Origin: Pontibacter burrus
GTDB lineage: Bacteria > Bacteroidota > Bacteroidia > Cytophagales > Hymenobacteraceae
Length of the DNA: 64,000 nt
Direction: 5' to 3'
Assembly: GCF_010686685.1 (NCBI RefSeq)
Contig: NZ_JAAGWD010000001.1
Coordinates: forward strand, 124,001-188,000
The notes under the pieces were generated by a model. The model did no database searches. It worked only from the letters and a program-made list of their open reading frames with translations, and was not told the DNA's origin. Position numbers and translations under genes: made by a program. Below, one piece after another: positions 27,057 through 35,953 of this stretch. Position 1 is the stretch's first letter. Each line of letters opens with the position of its first letter.

Positions 27057-28331
27057 ATGAGGCATTCTTATCTATTTGTTTTAACCGCTATTTGCCTGCT
27101 GGCCTTCCTGCCCGATGCAACAGCACAAACTTACCGCCCAGGGTTTATTGTAAGAGCCGAAGGCGATACGCTCAGGGGCCTTGTAAAGTACAGGGAAGGC
27201 AACGCGCGGTATGCCTCGTGCATTTTTAAGGCCAATGAAAGGGCCGCTTCGCAGGAGTATGGAATTGATGATATCGTAGCTTATGGTATTACCAACGACG
27301 CAATGTTTGAGGTTAAAACCATCACCAATCTGAAGCAAAAGCAGATAAAGACCTTTGTTGAAGTGCTGAACCACGGAAAGCTGAGCCTTTACGGGTACCG
27401 GAATATGTTTTTCCTGCAAAAGGAAAACGAGGACCTGCACCTGATAAGCACGAAATCAAATACTTCGGCTGTAGGCGGTACGGTTGGCCAGCAAATGGTT
27501 TCCACCAGCACTACAGGTCACCTGATTCTTCTTAACACGCTTACCTACGACTGCCCTGTGCCGGAAGAGTTGCTCACAAAAGTGTTGAGAAAAGTAAAGG
27601 GTCCGGACATACAGGCTATAGTAGTGGCTTACAACAACTGTGCTTCCCCTAACAACAACATTACCTATAAACAGGACAAGCCGTGGGTAAAAATAGAGAA
27701 AGGCATTCTGATAGGCAGCCATGCTGCAAGCTTGAACATGACCACCGCATATTATTCCGACCAGAAGGCCGAGTTCCCGTTAACTTCTAACCTGATAGTG
27801 GGCGGCCACTTTAACCTGATGTCGCCGAGGAGAAGTGAGAAGTTCTCTGTAATTGTAGACGCTTACTTTAGCTCAGAGAAATACGAGGGCTACCACGGGA
27901 ACATGAGGCCCAACCTTAAGCACCGCAGCGATTACAGTGTGGAAATGAAACGCCTGGCTGCGGTAACAATGGCCCGCTTTAACCTTGGCACTTACCAGAA
28001 GTTTAACCCATACTATGGTATTGGTGTGGCGCACAACTATGTTATTGATAGCAAGGCCACCAGGAGACAGGAAACAGAAATACTTGTGTTAGGGGTAAGG
28101 CATGTTGAGACCGACATTACAGAAACTGATCTTAATTTCAGCTATCATGCAGGTTTAACGGCAGCGCTGGGTACAACTTACCAGTTTAACCCAAAGCATA
28201 AGGTTGCCTTCCAGTTCAGAGCCGAGCGCAGCGTATTTTTATCGCGCAGGGCATTTGAGAACAAGGATCACTCCTTTAACCTGAAAAACTCAATGACTTA
28301 CTACCTGACAGCCGCTTACATCCTGAAGTAA
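27057..28331 (+). CDS. secreted outer-membrane-type protein (second of a tandem pair)
   Basis: 424 residues, the same length as its upstream paralog and alignable throughout: Y-R-P-G-F-I-V-R-A-E-G-D-T-L-R-G-L-V-K-Y, then H-L-I-L-L-N-T-L-T-Y-D-C-P-V-P-E-E-L-L, and the barrel-like C-terminal half ending T-A-A-Y-I-L-K. The nucleotide run around A-C-G-A-C-T-G-C-C-C-T-G-T-G is nearly identical in both genes. This is a tandem duplication that has diverged. Function unknown. It is followed after 22 bases by a small lipoprotein gene, probably in the same transcript. Confidence 0.7.
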   Translation: MRHSYLFVLTAICLLAFLPDATAQTYRPGFIVRAEGDTLRGLVKYREGNARYASCIFKANERAASQEYGIDDIVAYGITNDAMFEVKTITNLKQKQIKTFVEVLNHGKLSLYGYRNMFFLQKENEDLHLISTKSNTSAVGGTVGQQMVSTSTTGHLILLNTLTYDCPVPEELLTKVLRKVKGPDIQAIVVAYNNCASPNNNITYKQDKPWVKIEKGILIGSHAASLNMTTAYYSDQKAEFPLTSNLIVGGHFNLMSPRRSEKFSVIVDAYFSSEKYEGYHGNMRPNLKHRSDYSVEMKRLAAVTMARFNLGTYQKFNPYYGIGVAHNYVIDSKATRRQETEILVLGVRHVETDITETDLNFSYHAGLTAALGTTYQFNPKHKVAFQFRAERSVFLSRRAFENKDHSFNLKNSMTYYLTAAYILK

Positions 28332-28353
28332 TGACAACTATAGTTTATTTATC

Positions 28354-28764
28354 ATGAGATACTACACCAGCCATATTATTGTATTAGTATTGCTTTTTAC
28401 GGCACTGCTTACTTCCTGCTCCGACGATAGCCCAAGCCCCGCAAGAGATTATCACCAGCTGAAAAACCATGCTGTTACAAATACTGCTGCTACAAGGGCA
28501 ACGTTCAGCGCCAGTATTATCCATACAGGCCCGGAGCCGATTCTGGAACACGGCTTTACATGGGGCAAAACAAAGCCCTTTGCTGATCAGAAAGTTTTCG
28601 GATTGGTAGAGCTCGGGAGCCGCTCGAATGACACCGGCACTTTTACAGCAACCGTAGATGATTATCAGTTCGAGAAGAAGGCGACATACTACGTAAGGCC
28701 TTTTGTAAGAACAGCCAACACTATGGTATATGGAGACATGGTCACATTTATCCCGCACCGCTAG
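28354..28764 (+). CDS. small lipoprotein with a fibronectin-like domain
   Basis: 136 residues. Lipobox L-T-S-C followed by S-D-D-S. The mature part has the pattern A-T-R-A-T-F-S-A-S-I-I, then L-E-H-G-F-T-W-G, and near the end A-T-Y-Y-V-R-P-F-V-R-T-A-N-T-M-V-Y-G, which is the fibronectin III-like arrangement seen in many Bacteroidota lipoproteins. It lies 22 bases after the paralog pair. Role unknown; it is probably at the cell surface. Confidence 0.7.
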   Translation: MRYYTSHIIVLVLLFTALLTSCSDDSPSPARDYHQLKNHAVTNTAATRATFSASIIHTGPEPILEHGFTWGKTKPFADQKVFGLVELGSRSNDTGTFTATVDDYQFEKKATYYVRPFVRTANTMVYGDMVTFIPHR

Positions 28765-28790
28765 GCATACCCATGTAAAGCAACCAGGAT

Positions 28791-28827
28791 ATCCTGCTTC
28801 CGCTATGCGCGGGGGCAGGATTTTTTA
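28791..28827 (+). terminator. terminator after the lipoprotein gene
   Basis: Outer stem ATCCTGC/GCAGGAT (28791-28797 with 28815-28821), inner CCGC/GCGG, followed by a T-run. Confidence 0.75.
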
Positions 28828-28966
28828 TTCACTGACCTTACCGGTACAGCATAAATCTGCAGGCGTGCTATAGTTGTACCGGTTTAAATTTTAGAGCCTT
28901 TTAGACGGATGCATCTTTGAGACGTAGCTTAAGGGCTACGACAGAGACCTGCACCAGATAACTAAA

Positions 28967-30061
28967 CTATTCCGCTAAACTGGATGCTGATTTTATACTT
29001 GGCCTTTTCACAAACTGTTCCTTTTTCAGGTTCAGCCACTCCAGGGCAGTGCCGCTCAGCATACGTTCTATAGTTGCCAGGTCATAAGGCATGGATTCTA
29101 TGAGTTTACCGGGCTCCAGTTCACCTAACGGGAAAGGGTAATCCGTACCTAACGCAATTTTATCCGCACCAACCAGGTTTACCAGATACTCCAGCATCAT
29201 AGGGTCGTGCACCAGCGAATCGAAGTAGAACTTGCCCAGGTACTCGCGTGGGTTTACGTTATTATCGATAGCGCAAAGGTCTGGCCGCACTTCAAAACCA
29301 TGAGCAATACGACCTATAGTTGACGGGAAAGAACCGCCGCCATGCGCGAACGCGACACGCAGTTTTGGCAAACGCTCAAATATACCACCAAATATCATCG
29401 AGCAGATAGCTACGGTAGTTTCGGCTGGCATGCCAACCAGCCAGGGCATCCAGTATTTGCTGGTTCGGTCTTTGCCCAGCATATCCCAGGGATGCACAAA
29501 AATAGCAGCGCCTAAATCCTGGGCAGCTTCAAAAATCGGGAACAACTTCGGCTCATCCAGGTTGCAGCCATTTACGTTAGTGCCGATCTGTATACCGGGC
29601 ATCCCCAGTTCTTTCACGCAGCGCTCCAGCTCTTTTATCGCCAGGTCGGTGTCCTGCATCGGCACGGTTCCCAAGCCAATAAAACGGTCCGGGTAATCAG
29701 CGACTACGCCGGCAATGTGGTCATTCAGGAGTTTGCTCAGGTCGTAGGTATGTTCAGGCTTTGCCCAGTAGTTGAACATAACCGGAACCGTACTCAGCAC
29801 CTGTACCCCCACCTTATGCTGACTGCACTCATGCATGCGCACAACCGGGTCCCAGCAGTTATCCTGAATCTCGCGGAAGAACTTGTTATCCATCATCATG
29901 CGGGCGCAGCAGGGCTTGTGGTGCTCCAGGCGTACAAAACCACCATAACCGTAGCGCTCGCGCAGGTCGGGCCAGGTAGCAGGCAAAATGTGCGTGTGTA
30001 TGTCGATCTTCAGCAGACCGGCATCGGTAAGTACAAGTTCAGCAGGGGTTTGTTTGTGCAT
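28967..30061 (-). CDS. 2-amino-3-carboxymuconate-6-semialdehyde decarboxylase (ACMSD)
   Basis: 364 residues, amidohydrolase fold. Metal ligands: His22 and His24 in D-I-H-T-H-I-L, a His in F-V-H-P-W-D-M, and Asp in G-T-D-Y-P-F-P-L-G-E; F-A-H-G-G-G-S-F is also conserved. ACMSD removes the carboxyl group from ACMS made by 3-hydroxyanthranilate dioxygenase and steers the kynurenine pathway away from quinolinate towards 2-aminomuconate. The bacterial name is nbaD. It is divergent from kynU; the 252 bases between carry at least three CTATAG copies. Confidence 0.9.
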   Translation of the reverse strand: MHKQTPAELVLTDAGLLKIDIHTHILPATWPDLRERYGYGGFVRLEHHKPCCARMMMDNKFFREIQDNCWDPVVRMHECSQHKVGVQVLSTVPVMFNYWAKPEHTYDLSKLLNDHIAGVVADYPDRFIGLGTVPMQDTDLAIKELERCVKELGMPGIQIGTNVNGCNLDEPKLFPIFEAAQDLGAAIFVHPWDMLGKDRTSKYWMPWLVGMPAETTVAICSMIFGGIFERLPKLRVAFAHGGGSFPSTIGRIAHGFEVRPDLCAIDNNVNPREYLGKFYFDSLVHDPMMLEYLVNLVGADKIALGTDYPFPLGELEPGKLIESMPYDLATIERMLSGTALEWLNLKKEQFVKRPSIKSASSLAE

Positions 30062-30313
30062 AGTTTAAAAGGGTGAGAATGCTGTATTCAGGGGTACGGC
30101 ACTGTCGGGCAATCCAACAATATACAAATTCTATACATTACATACGAACTATAAACGCAAAAGCTTCCTGCGCAAACAGAACTATAGTGATATCTTACTT
30201 GATAATTTAAACAATGTAAACCAACTATAGCAAAAGCAAAACACACCAAATGCGTATATTCGCAGACCTTTACAAACTATAGCCAAACTTTTAGGCGCTA
30301 ACCACAAGCTTAC

Positions 30314-31585
30314 ATGACCTATCAGAACACACTTGCCTTTGCGCAGGAGCAGGATAAACAGGATACTTTACATCACTTCAGAGATAAGTTTTACTTTCCG
30401 CAGGTAAACGGCCAGGATGCCATCTATTTCTGTGGCAACTCGCTGGGGCTGCAGCCAAAATCGGCGCAGATGTATATCGATAACGAGATGTATAAATGGG
30501 CAAACCTGGCTGTAGAGGGGCATTTTAAAGGCGAAGAGCCTTGGTTTAATTACCATGAGCTGTTAGCTGCCGGTGCTGCCCGTGTGGTTGGTGCTAAAGA
30601 AAGCGAAGTGGTGATCATGAACCAGCTCACCGTGAACCTGCACCTGATGCTGGTATCGTTCTACAGACCAGAAGGCAAGCGTTTCAAGATCATTACCGAA
30701 GCCGGCGCATTCCCATCAGACCAATACGCCCTGGAAACGCAGACCAGGTTCCATGGCTATAACCCCGACGAAGCTATAGTTGAACTGTACCCGCGCGAAG
30801 GCGAGCACACACTGCGCACCGAAGACATTCTGCAAGCCATAAAAGACAATGCCGAAGAACTGGCACTGGTGATGATGGGAGGCATAAACTACTATACCGG
30901 CCAGGTGTTCGACATAGAAGCCATTACCAAAGCGGGCCACGAAGTCGGCGCTATAGTTGGGTTCGACCTGGCACATGCTGCCGGCAACGTACCGGTTAAG
31001 CTGCACGACTGGGGTGTGGATTTTGCCGTGTGGTGTACTTATAAATACCTGAACTCAGGCCCGGGTGGTACGTCTGGTGTTTTTGTGCACGAGCGCCACG
31101 CCAACAACCCCGACCTGCCGCGTTTTGCCGGCTGGTGGGGCCACGATGCCAGCGTGCGTTTCCAGATGAAGAAAGGCTTTATACCAATGCAGGGAGCTGC
31201 AGGCTGGCAGTTGAGCAACGCACAGATTCTACCGTTGGCCGTACACCGCGCTTCTTTGGAGCTGTTTGACGAAGCTGGCATGGACAACCTGCGCGCTAAA
31301 AGCGAAAGACTGACCGGCTACCTGGAGTACCTGATCAACGATGTGCATGTAGGCAAAGATGTACTGGAAATGATAACCCCAGCCGACCCGAAAGCCCGCG
31401 GCTGCCAGATCTCGCTGCTTGTTAAAAGGGATGCCCGTGTGCTGTTTAACAAATTAATGGAAGCCGGCATTATAGTGGATTACCGCGAACCAAACGTAAT
31501 ACGCGTAGCCCCTACCCCGCTTTACAACAGCTTCGAGGAAGTGTATCGCTTCTCTGAAATACTACACCAGTGCCTTGAGAATTAA
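30314..31585 (+). CDS. kynU: kynureninase
   Basis: 423 residues, fold-type I PLP enzyme. The PLP lysine is Lys244 in W-C-T-Y-K-Y-L-N-S-G-P-G-G. Other family marks: F-C-G-N-S-L-G-L-Q-P near the start, F-P-S-D-Q-Y-A, G-F-D-L-A-H-A-A-G-N and R-F-A-G-W-W-G-H. It cleaves (3-hydroxy)kynurenine to (3-hydroxy)anthranilate plus alanine. Length is typical. The TAA stop (31583-31585) sits inside TTAACTATAGTTA, so the gene ends on the iterated palindrome. Confidence 0.95.
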   Translation: MTYQNTLAFAQEQDKQDTLHHFRDKFYFPQVNGQDAIYFCGNSLGLQPKSAQMYIDNEMYKWANLAVEGHFKGEEPWFNYHELLAAGAARVVGAKESEVVIMNQLTVNLHLMLVSFYRPEGKRFKIITEAGAFPSDQYALETQTRFHGYNPDEAIVELYPREGEHTLRTEDILQAIKDNAEELALVMMGGINYYTGQVFDIEAITKAGHEVGAIVGFDLAHAAGNVPVKLHDWGVDFAVWCTYKYLNSGPGGTSGVFVHERHANNPDLPRFAGWWGHDASVRFQMKKGFIPMQGAAGWQLSNAQILPLAVHRASLELFDEAGMDNLRAKSERLTGYLEYLINDVHVGKDVLEMITPADPKARGCQISLLVKRDARVLFNKLMEAGIIVDYREPNVIRVAPTPLYNSFEEVYRFSEILHQCLEN

Positions 31586-31654
31586 CTATAGTTACCAAAA
31601 CTATAGCTTCTATAGCTTCAGCAGTAAAACAGAGCTTTATTGTTTCTAGTATTG

Positions 31655-31778
31655 CGCCCTTGCTCGCCTCTGGCGAGTGTGAGCTACTTTAGTGGTGTCC
31701 CGCCACTTGTGCCTCAGGCACAGTTAAAGCGGCCAGAGTCCGAAGGAAACTCACACTCGCCAGAGGCGAGCGAGGGCG
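31655..31778. repeat. long inverted repeat / composite hairpin
   Basis: The 29-base arms 31655-31683 and 31750-31778 are reverse complements with one mismatch (a G-T pair). Each arm itself contains CTCGCC-TCT-GGCGAG. The 66-base middle has two more hairpins: AGTGG/CCACT (31691-31707) and TGTGCCT-C-AGGCACA (31708-31722). No T-run follows. This is part of the 539-base gap after kynU. Confidence 0.75.
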
Positions 31779-31837
31779 TTATGTTAGTAGTACATTCTTG
31801 AAGTAGAAGTGATCCATTCTGTAATTCAAGCTTACAA

Positions 31838-31941
31838 TGGCGCGAGCGTCATCGCTCATGTCGAACTATAGCTGGGCCTCCGGCCCAGTTGGATTACAAA
31901 TCCAACACTATAAATAAGTCACGGATCACAGATCCGCGCCA
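31838..31941. repeat. multi-hairpin cassette, copy 1
   Basis: TGGCGCG (31838-31844) can pair with CGCGCCA (31935-31941). Inside are GAGCG/CGCTC, CTGGGCC-TCC-GGCCCAG (31872-31888), TTGGATT-ACA-AATCCAA (31889-31905) and CGGATC-ACA-GATCCG (31922-31936). A CTATAG copy sits between hairpins 1 and 2. Copy 2 is at 35755. The rest of the gap to 32124 is AT-rich with one CTATAG copy (about 31993) and no gene; an open frame at 31889-32098 runs through the hairpins. Confidence 0.75.
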
Positions 31942-32124
31942 GCAGAAGGAGGACATTTACTCAGCCTTCTATACAGTCCTGCTTTACCTTTTCTATAGTT
32001 TAACATCCCATTTCTTTTCTCATTTTCATCAGTCAGCAGCCACTTTTTTTCGATTAATAGCTACCCGGAGCAAAACATTGAGTCGGATTTCAGTATAAAG
32101 AGCAACTACTGTTAAGAATGTTGC

Positions 32125-33594
32125 ATGAGTTTCCCGATCGAAAACATTTTATTAGGTATCTCTATACTGCTGCTGATCAGTATAGTACTTAGTAAAAGTT
32201 TGGGTAAATACGGCATTCCGGCGCTGATACTTTTTATAGGGGTGGGCATGCTGGCTGGCTCAGAAGGCATCGGCAACATCCACTTCAACGATCCTGGGCT
32301 GGCACAGTCGATGGGCACTGTGGCACTTACAATCATTCTCTTCTCTGGCGGCCTCGATACGCGCTGGGAAACAACCAAACCTATCCTCTGGCGGGGCGTC
32401 ATGCTCTCAACTATAGGCGTTTTTATAACGGCTCTGCTGATGGGCCTGTTTGTCTGGTATATTACCGATTTTACTTTATTCGAAGCGCTTTTACTGGGCT
32501 CCATCGTTTCCTCTACCGATGCAGCAGCGGTATTTTCCATACTCCGTTCTAAAAGCATCGGCTTGAAACACAACCTGCGCCCCACCCTGGAGTTTGAGTC
32601 TGGCAGCAACGACCCGATGGCTTATTTCCTGACCGTGAGCTTTACTTACCTGGTGCTGCACGAAGGCCAGGCAAGCTTATGGAACCTGATACCCATGTTT
32701 TTCCTGCAGATGAGCATTGGTGCCGTCATGGGAGTTGTGATGGGCCGGGTTATGGTTTGGGTGATCAACCGTATTTCGTTGCAGCAGGATGGCCTGTACC
32801 CGGCGCTAACCCTGGGTATGGTCATATTTACGTTTGCTTTTACCACGGTTATTAAAGGCAACGGGTTTCTGGCCATTTACATTGCCGGTGTAATACTGGG
32901 CAACCGCAACTTTATTCACCGGGGAAGCCTTATCCGGTTTTACGATGGCCTCGCTTGGCTCATGCAGATTATGATATTCCTGACGCTGGGTTTGCTTGTA
33001 TTCCCCTCGCAGATGATACCAGTACTAGGGACCGGGGTGCTTATATCGGTTTTCCTGATGCTGGTTGCCCGCCCGCTGAGCGTTTTTTTAAGCCTGATCC
33101 CATTCCGCAGCACCCTCCGCGACAAAGTGTATATTTCGTGGGTGGGGTTACGGGGCGCTGTGCCCATTGTGTTTGCCACCTACCCCATGTTGGCCGGTGT
33201 AGAGAAGTCCACCATGATCTTCAATATCGTTTTCTTTATAGTACTCACCTCGGTTATGCTGCAGGGCACTACGCTAACACAGGTGGCAGGGTGGCTGCGC
33301 CTCTCGCGCCGCGACAGGGCTTTAAAGCGGCTGCAGTTGGGCGATGAAATGGGGTATGACATGAAGAATGCACTCGTAGAGATAGAGCTTACCCCAGACA
33401 GCCTGGCAAACGGAAAGTCCATAGTTGAGCTGCAGTTTCCTAAGTCATCGCTGATCGTACTTATAAACCGCGGTGGCAAATACGTAACTCCAAACGGCGC
33501 CACCGTGCTTGAACCCAACGACAAGCTGCTGGTCATGATCGACAACGACAGCGAGTTGGAGAAAGTAAACACAGCGCTGGGAATAACCGTCTAA
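32125..33594 (+). CDS. CPA1-family K+ or Na+/H+ antiporter with C-terminal TrkA-C domain
   Basis: 489 residues. About 12-13 membrane segments form a CPA1 exchanger core: G-I-P-A-L-I-L-F-I-G-V-G-M-L-A-G-S-E-G-I, S-G-G-L-D-T, the ion-site S-S-T-D-A-A-A-V-F and F-E-S-G-S-N-D-P-M. After about 400 residues comes a soluble TrkA-C-like (RCK-C) domain with I-E-L-T-P-D-S-L-A-N-G-K-S-I-V-E-L. This layout matches the NhaP2/CvrA group. It exchanges monovalent cations for protons. It is encoded within the kynurenine locus, but no functional link is evident. Confidence 0.88.
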   Translation: MSFPIENILLGISILLLISIVLSKSLGKYGIPALILFIGVGMLAGSEGIGNIHFNDPGLAQSMGTVALTIILFSGGLDTRWETTKPILWRGVMLSTIGVFITALLMGLFVWYITDFTLFEALLLGSIVSSTDAAAVFSILRSKSIGLKHNLRPTLEFESGSNDPMAYFLTVSFTYLVLHEGQASLWNLIPMFFLQMSIGAVMGVVMGRVMVWVINRISLQQDGLYPALTLGMVIFTFAFTTVIKGNGFLAIYIAGVILGNRNFIHRGSLIRFYDGLAWLMQIMIFLTLGLLVFPSQMIPVLGTGVLISVFLMLVARPLSVFLSLIPFRSTLRDKVYISWVGLRGAVPIVFATYPMLAGVEKSTMIFNIVFFIVLTSVMLQGTTLTQVAGWLRLSRRDRALKRLQLGDEMGYDMKNALVEIELTPDSLANGKSIVELQFPKSSLIVLINRGGKYVTPNGATVLEPNDKLLVMIDNDSELEKVNTALGITV

Positions 33595-33611
33595 ACAACA
33601 AACTATAGTTT

Positions 33612-34202
33612 ATGCACCCTCTCCTCCGGAAATTACCCTTGCCCGATGCCGACGTATGGTATGCCCCCAACTTTTTTAGTGCTGCGGAAAGTGACCTGTA
33701 CTTTACCCAACTACAGCAACAGGTAACCTGGAAGCAGGAAAAGATAAGAATGTTTGGCAAAGAGATGCCGCTGCCCCGCCTCACTGCCTGGTATGGCGAT
33801 AAAGCTTACACATATTCTGGTCTTAAAAATGAGCCGCAACCCTGGCTGCCTGTGCTGCAGCAGTTAAAAACGCAGGTAGAACAAGCCACCAACTATAGCT
33901 ACAACAGCGTGCTGCTGAACCTGTACCCGCACGGGCAAAGCAGCATGGGCTGGCACTCCGACGATGAGCCTGAACTGGGGCCGGAACCAACTATAGCCTC
34001 GGTCAGTTTTGGGGCCGAGCGCAGGTTTGGGTTTAAGCACCGGCACAACAAAGCACAGCAAAACCTGTATTTTACCTTGGTGCACGGCAGTTTACTACTT
34101 ATGCAGGGCCCTACGCAGCGTAACTGGCTTCACAGCATTACCAAAACTACACGCGCTACAGGCCACCGCATCAACCTTACTTTTCGAAACATTCTAAGCT
34201 AA
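33612..34202 (+). CDS. alkB: alpha-ketoglutarate-dependent dioxygenase, AlkB-like
   Basis: 196 residues. Iron ligands H-x-D at His115/Asp117 (G-W-H-S-D-D-E-P) and His174 (N-W-L-H-S-I), and the 2OG-binding R-I-N-L-T-F-R at the C-terminus. The segment L-N-L-Y-P-H-G-Q-S-S-M-G and the size are those of the ALKBH2/3-like bacterial proteins that repair 1-methyladenine and 3-methylcytosine in DNA. ATG at 33612, three bases after an AACTATAGTT copy, 17 bases after the antiporter gene, so probably cotranscribed. The gene encodes several N-Y-S or T-I-A stretches through CTATAG. Confidence 0.88.
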   Translation: MHPLLRKLPLPDADVWYAPNFFSAAESDLYFTQLQQQVTWKQEKIRMFGKEMPLPRLTAWYGDKAYTYSGLKNEPQPWLPVLQQLKTQVEQATNYSYNSVLLNLYPHGQSSMGWHSDDEPELGPEPTIASVSFGAERRFGFKHRHNKAQQNLYFTLVHGSLLLMQGPTQRNWLHSITKTTRATGHRINLTFRNILS

Positions 34203-34278
34203 GCAGCCTATAGATTGTGAAAAATGGAAGGAAAATATTACTTTACAGCAACAGAAGTATAGCCTTATACTTTACCCT

Positions 34279-35676
34279 ATGACGGAAAAAAAGAACATCG
34301 CCATTATGGGAGCCGGATTGGTTGGCTCGCTGCTTTCGTTGTACCTGGCCAAACGCGGCCATAAAATAGACCTTTACGAGCGCAGACCCGATATGCGGGT
34401 GACCACCCTGGATGGCGGCCGTTCGATAAACCTTGCGCTGAGCGACCGTGGCTGGCGCACTTTACGGGGCATCGGCATAGAAGAGGAAGTACGCAAGGTG
34501 GCCATCCCAATGTACGGCCGCATGATGCATAGCGAGAGCGGCGAACTCACATTTCAGCCGTACGGCAAAGAGGGGCAAGCGATTTATTCTGTATCCAGGG
34601 CCGGGCTGAATATGGCGCTGATGAACGTATCGGAGCCTAACGATGACATTACCTATCACTTTAGCCGCCAGGTGCAGGACGTGAACCTTAAAACCGGCGA
34701 GGTATACCTGCGCAACAACGATACTGAATCTACCGAAACTATAAAACCTGACCTCATTTTTGGGGCGGATGGCGCTTTCTCGATGGTGCGGGGTGCCCTG
34801 CAGAAAACCGAGCGCTTCAACTATCAGCAAAGCTACCTGGAGTACGGCTACAAAGAACTGACCATACCGGCTACACCAGATGGCGGCTGGGCGCTGGAGA
34901 AAAATGCGCTGCACATCTGGCCACGTGGCAACTACATGATGATCGCGCTGCCAAACACCGATGGTAGTTTTACCTGTACGTTGTTCTTCCCGTACGAGGG
35001 CGAGCGTTCCTTTGCATCCATCAAAACCGACACCGACCTGCTTAACTTTTTCCTGGAGGTGTTTCCGGATGCAGTGCCGCTAATGCCAGACCTGGCTCAG
35101 GATTATTTCTGCAACCCAACCGGTACGCTGGTAACTATAAAATGTTTCCCGTGGAGTTACGAGGATAAAGTGCTGCTTATTGGCGATGCCAGCCATGCTG
35201 TAGTACCGTTTTACGGACAGGGCATGAATGCCGGCTTCGAAGACATAACAGTGCTGGACCAGATGCTGGAAACCTTTGATGGCGACTGGAAGGGTTTATT
35301 TAAAGCTTTTGAGCAGAGCCGCAAACCCAACGCCGACGCCATTGCCGACCTGGCCGTAATGAACTTTATTGAAATGCGCGATAAGGTGGCTGATCCACGG
35401 TTCCTGCTTCGCAAAAAGATAGAAGGCAAAATAAACGAGCAGTACCCGGATAAGTGGATACCACTCTACTCCATGGTTACGTTCACGGATATGCCTTACT
35501 CTCATGCTCTTGAAACCGGACGCCAGCAGGACAAGATCATGAAAAAGGTAATGAAGCACATCCAGACGATAGAAGACTATAACAAACCGGAAGTGCAGCA
35601 GCTGATTGAAGAGGAGATCATCCACAAAGAGAAACTGAAAGCCTATCAGCAGTCTTCAGTTAGTAGTGATAAGTAA
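34279..35676 (+). CDS. kmo: kynurenine 3-monooxygenase
   Basis: 465 residues, class A flavoprotein monooxygenase. FAD-binding G-A-G-L-V-G-S-L at the N-terminus, G-R-S-I-N-L-A-L-S-D-R-G typical of KMO, D-L-I-F-G-A-D-G-A-F-S and G-D-A-S-H-A-V-V-P-F-Y-G-Q-G-M-N-A-G-F-E-D. The C-terminal part after about 400 residues is the KMO helix region; no obvious membrane anchor is seen. It hydroxylates kynurenine to 3-hydroxykynurenine with NADPH and O2, the step before kynureninase. Confidence 0.93.
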   Translation: MTEKKNIAIMGAGLVGSLLSLYLAKRGHKIDLYERRPDMRVTTLDGGRSINLALSDRGWRTLRGIGIEEEVRKVAIPMYGRMMHSESGELTFQPYGKEGQAIYSVSRAGLNMALMNVSEPNDDITYHFSRQVQDVNLKTGEVYLRNNDTESTETIKPDLIFGADGAFSMVRGALQKTERFNYQQSYLEYGYKELTIPATPDGGWALEKNALHIWPRGNYMMIALPNTDGSFTCTLFFPYEGERSFASIKTDTDLLNFFLEVFPDAVPLMPDLAQDYFCNPTGTLVTIKCFPWSYEDKVLLIGDASHAVVPFYGQGMNAGFEDITVLDQMLETFDGDWKGLFKAFEQSRKPNADAIADLAVMNFIEMRDKVADPRFLLRKKIEGKINEQYPDKWIPLYSMVTFTDMPYSHALETGRQQDKIMKKVMKHIQTIEDYNKPEVQQLIEEEIIHKEKLKAYQQSSVSSDK

Positions 35677-35754
35677 ACAGTAATCAACCTACTCTTTCCC
35701 GCAACTATAGCAGTAGCGGGTAGTATCTCATCATTCTGATTCACCAGATTACTA

Positions 35755-35858
35755 TGGCGCGAGCGTCTTCGCTCGTGTCGAACTATAGCTTGGCCTCCGC
35801 CCCAGTTGGATTGCAAATCCAACACTATAAGTTAGTCACGGACCGCAGATCCGCGCCA
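35755..35858. repeat. multi-hairpin cassette, copy 2
   Basis: TGGCGCG (35755-35761) can pair with CGCGCCA (35852-35858). The same four hairpins follow in the same order and spacing as copy 1: GAGCG/CGCTC with TCTT loop, a degenerate TGGCC-type hairpin, TTGGATT-GCA-AATCCAA (35806-35822) and CGGACC-GCA-GATCCG with one mismatch. A CTATAG copy is again between the first two. Confidence 0.75.
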
Positions 35859-35953
35859 GCAAAAATATCAGACAGCCCCCGAAGTATAAAATCCGCATCA
35901 GATGGCTGGATCAGGCGCAACTGCAAACGCTTGATTGTTAGCCCAGGCATCTG

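Noticed and set aside
31889-32098. A 69-codon open frame between kynU and the antiporter
   Set aside because: Its first half is made of the hairpins of the multi-hairpin cassette, and it has no protein-like features.
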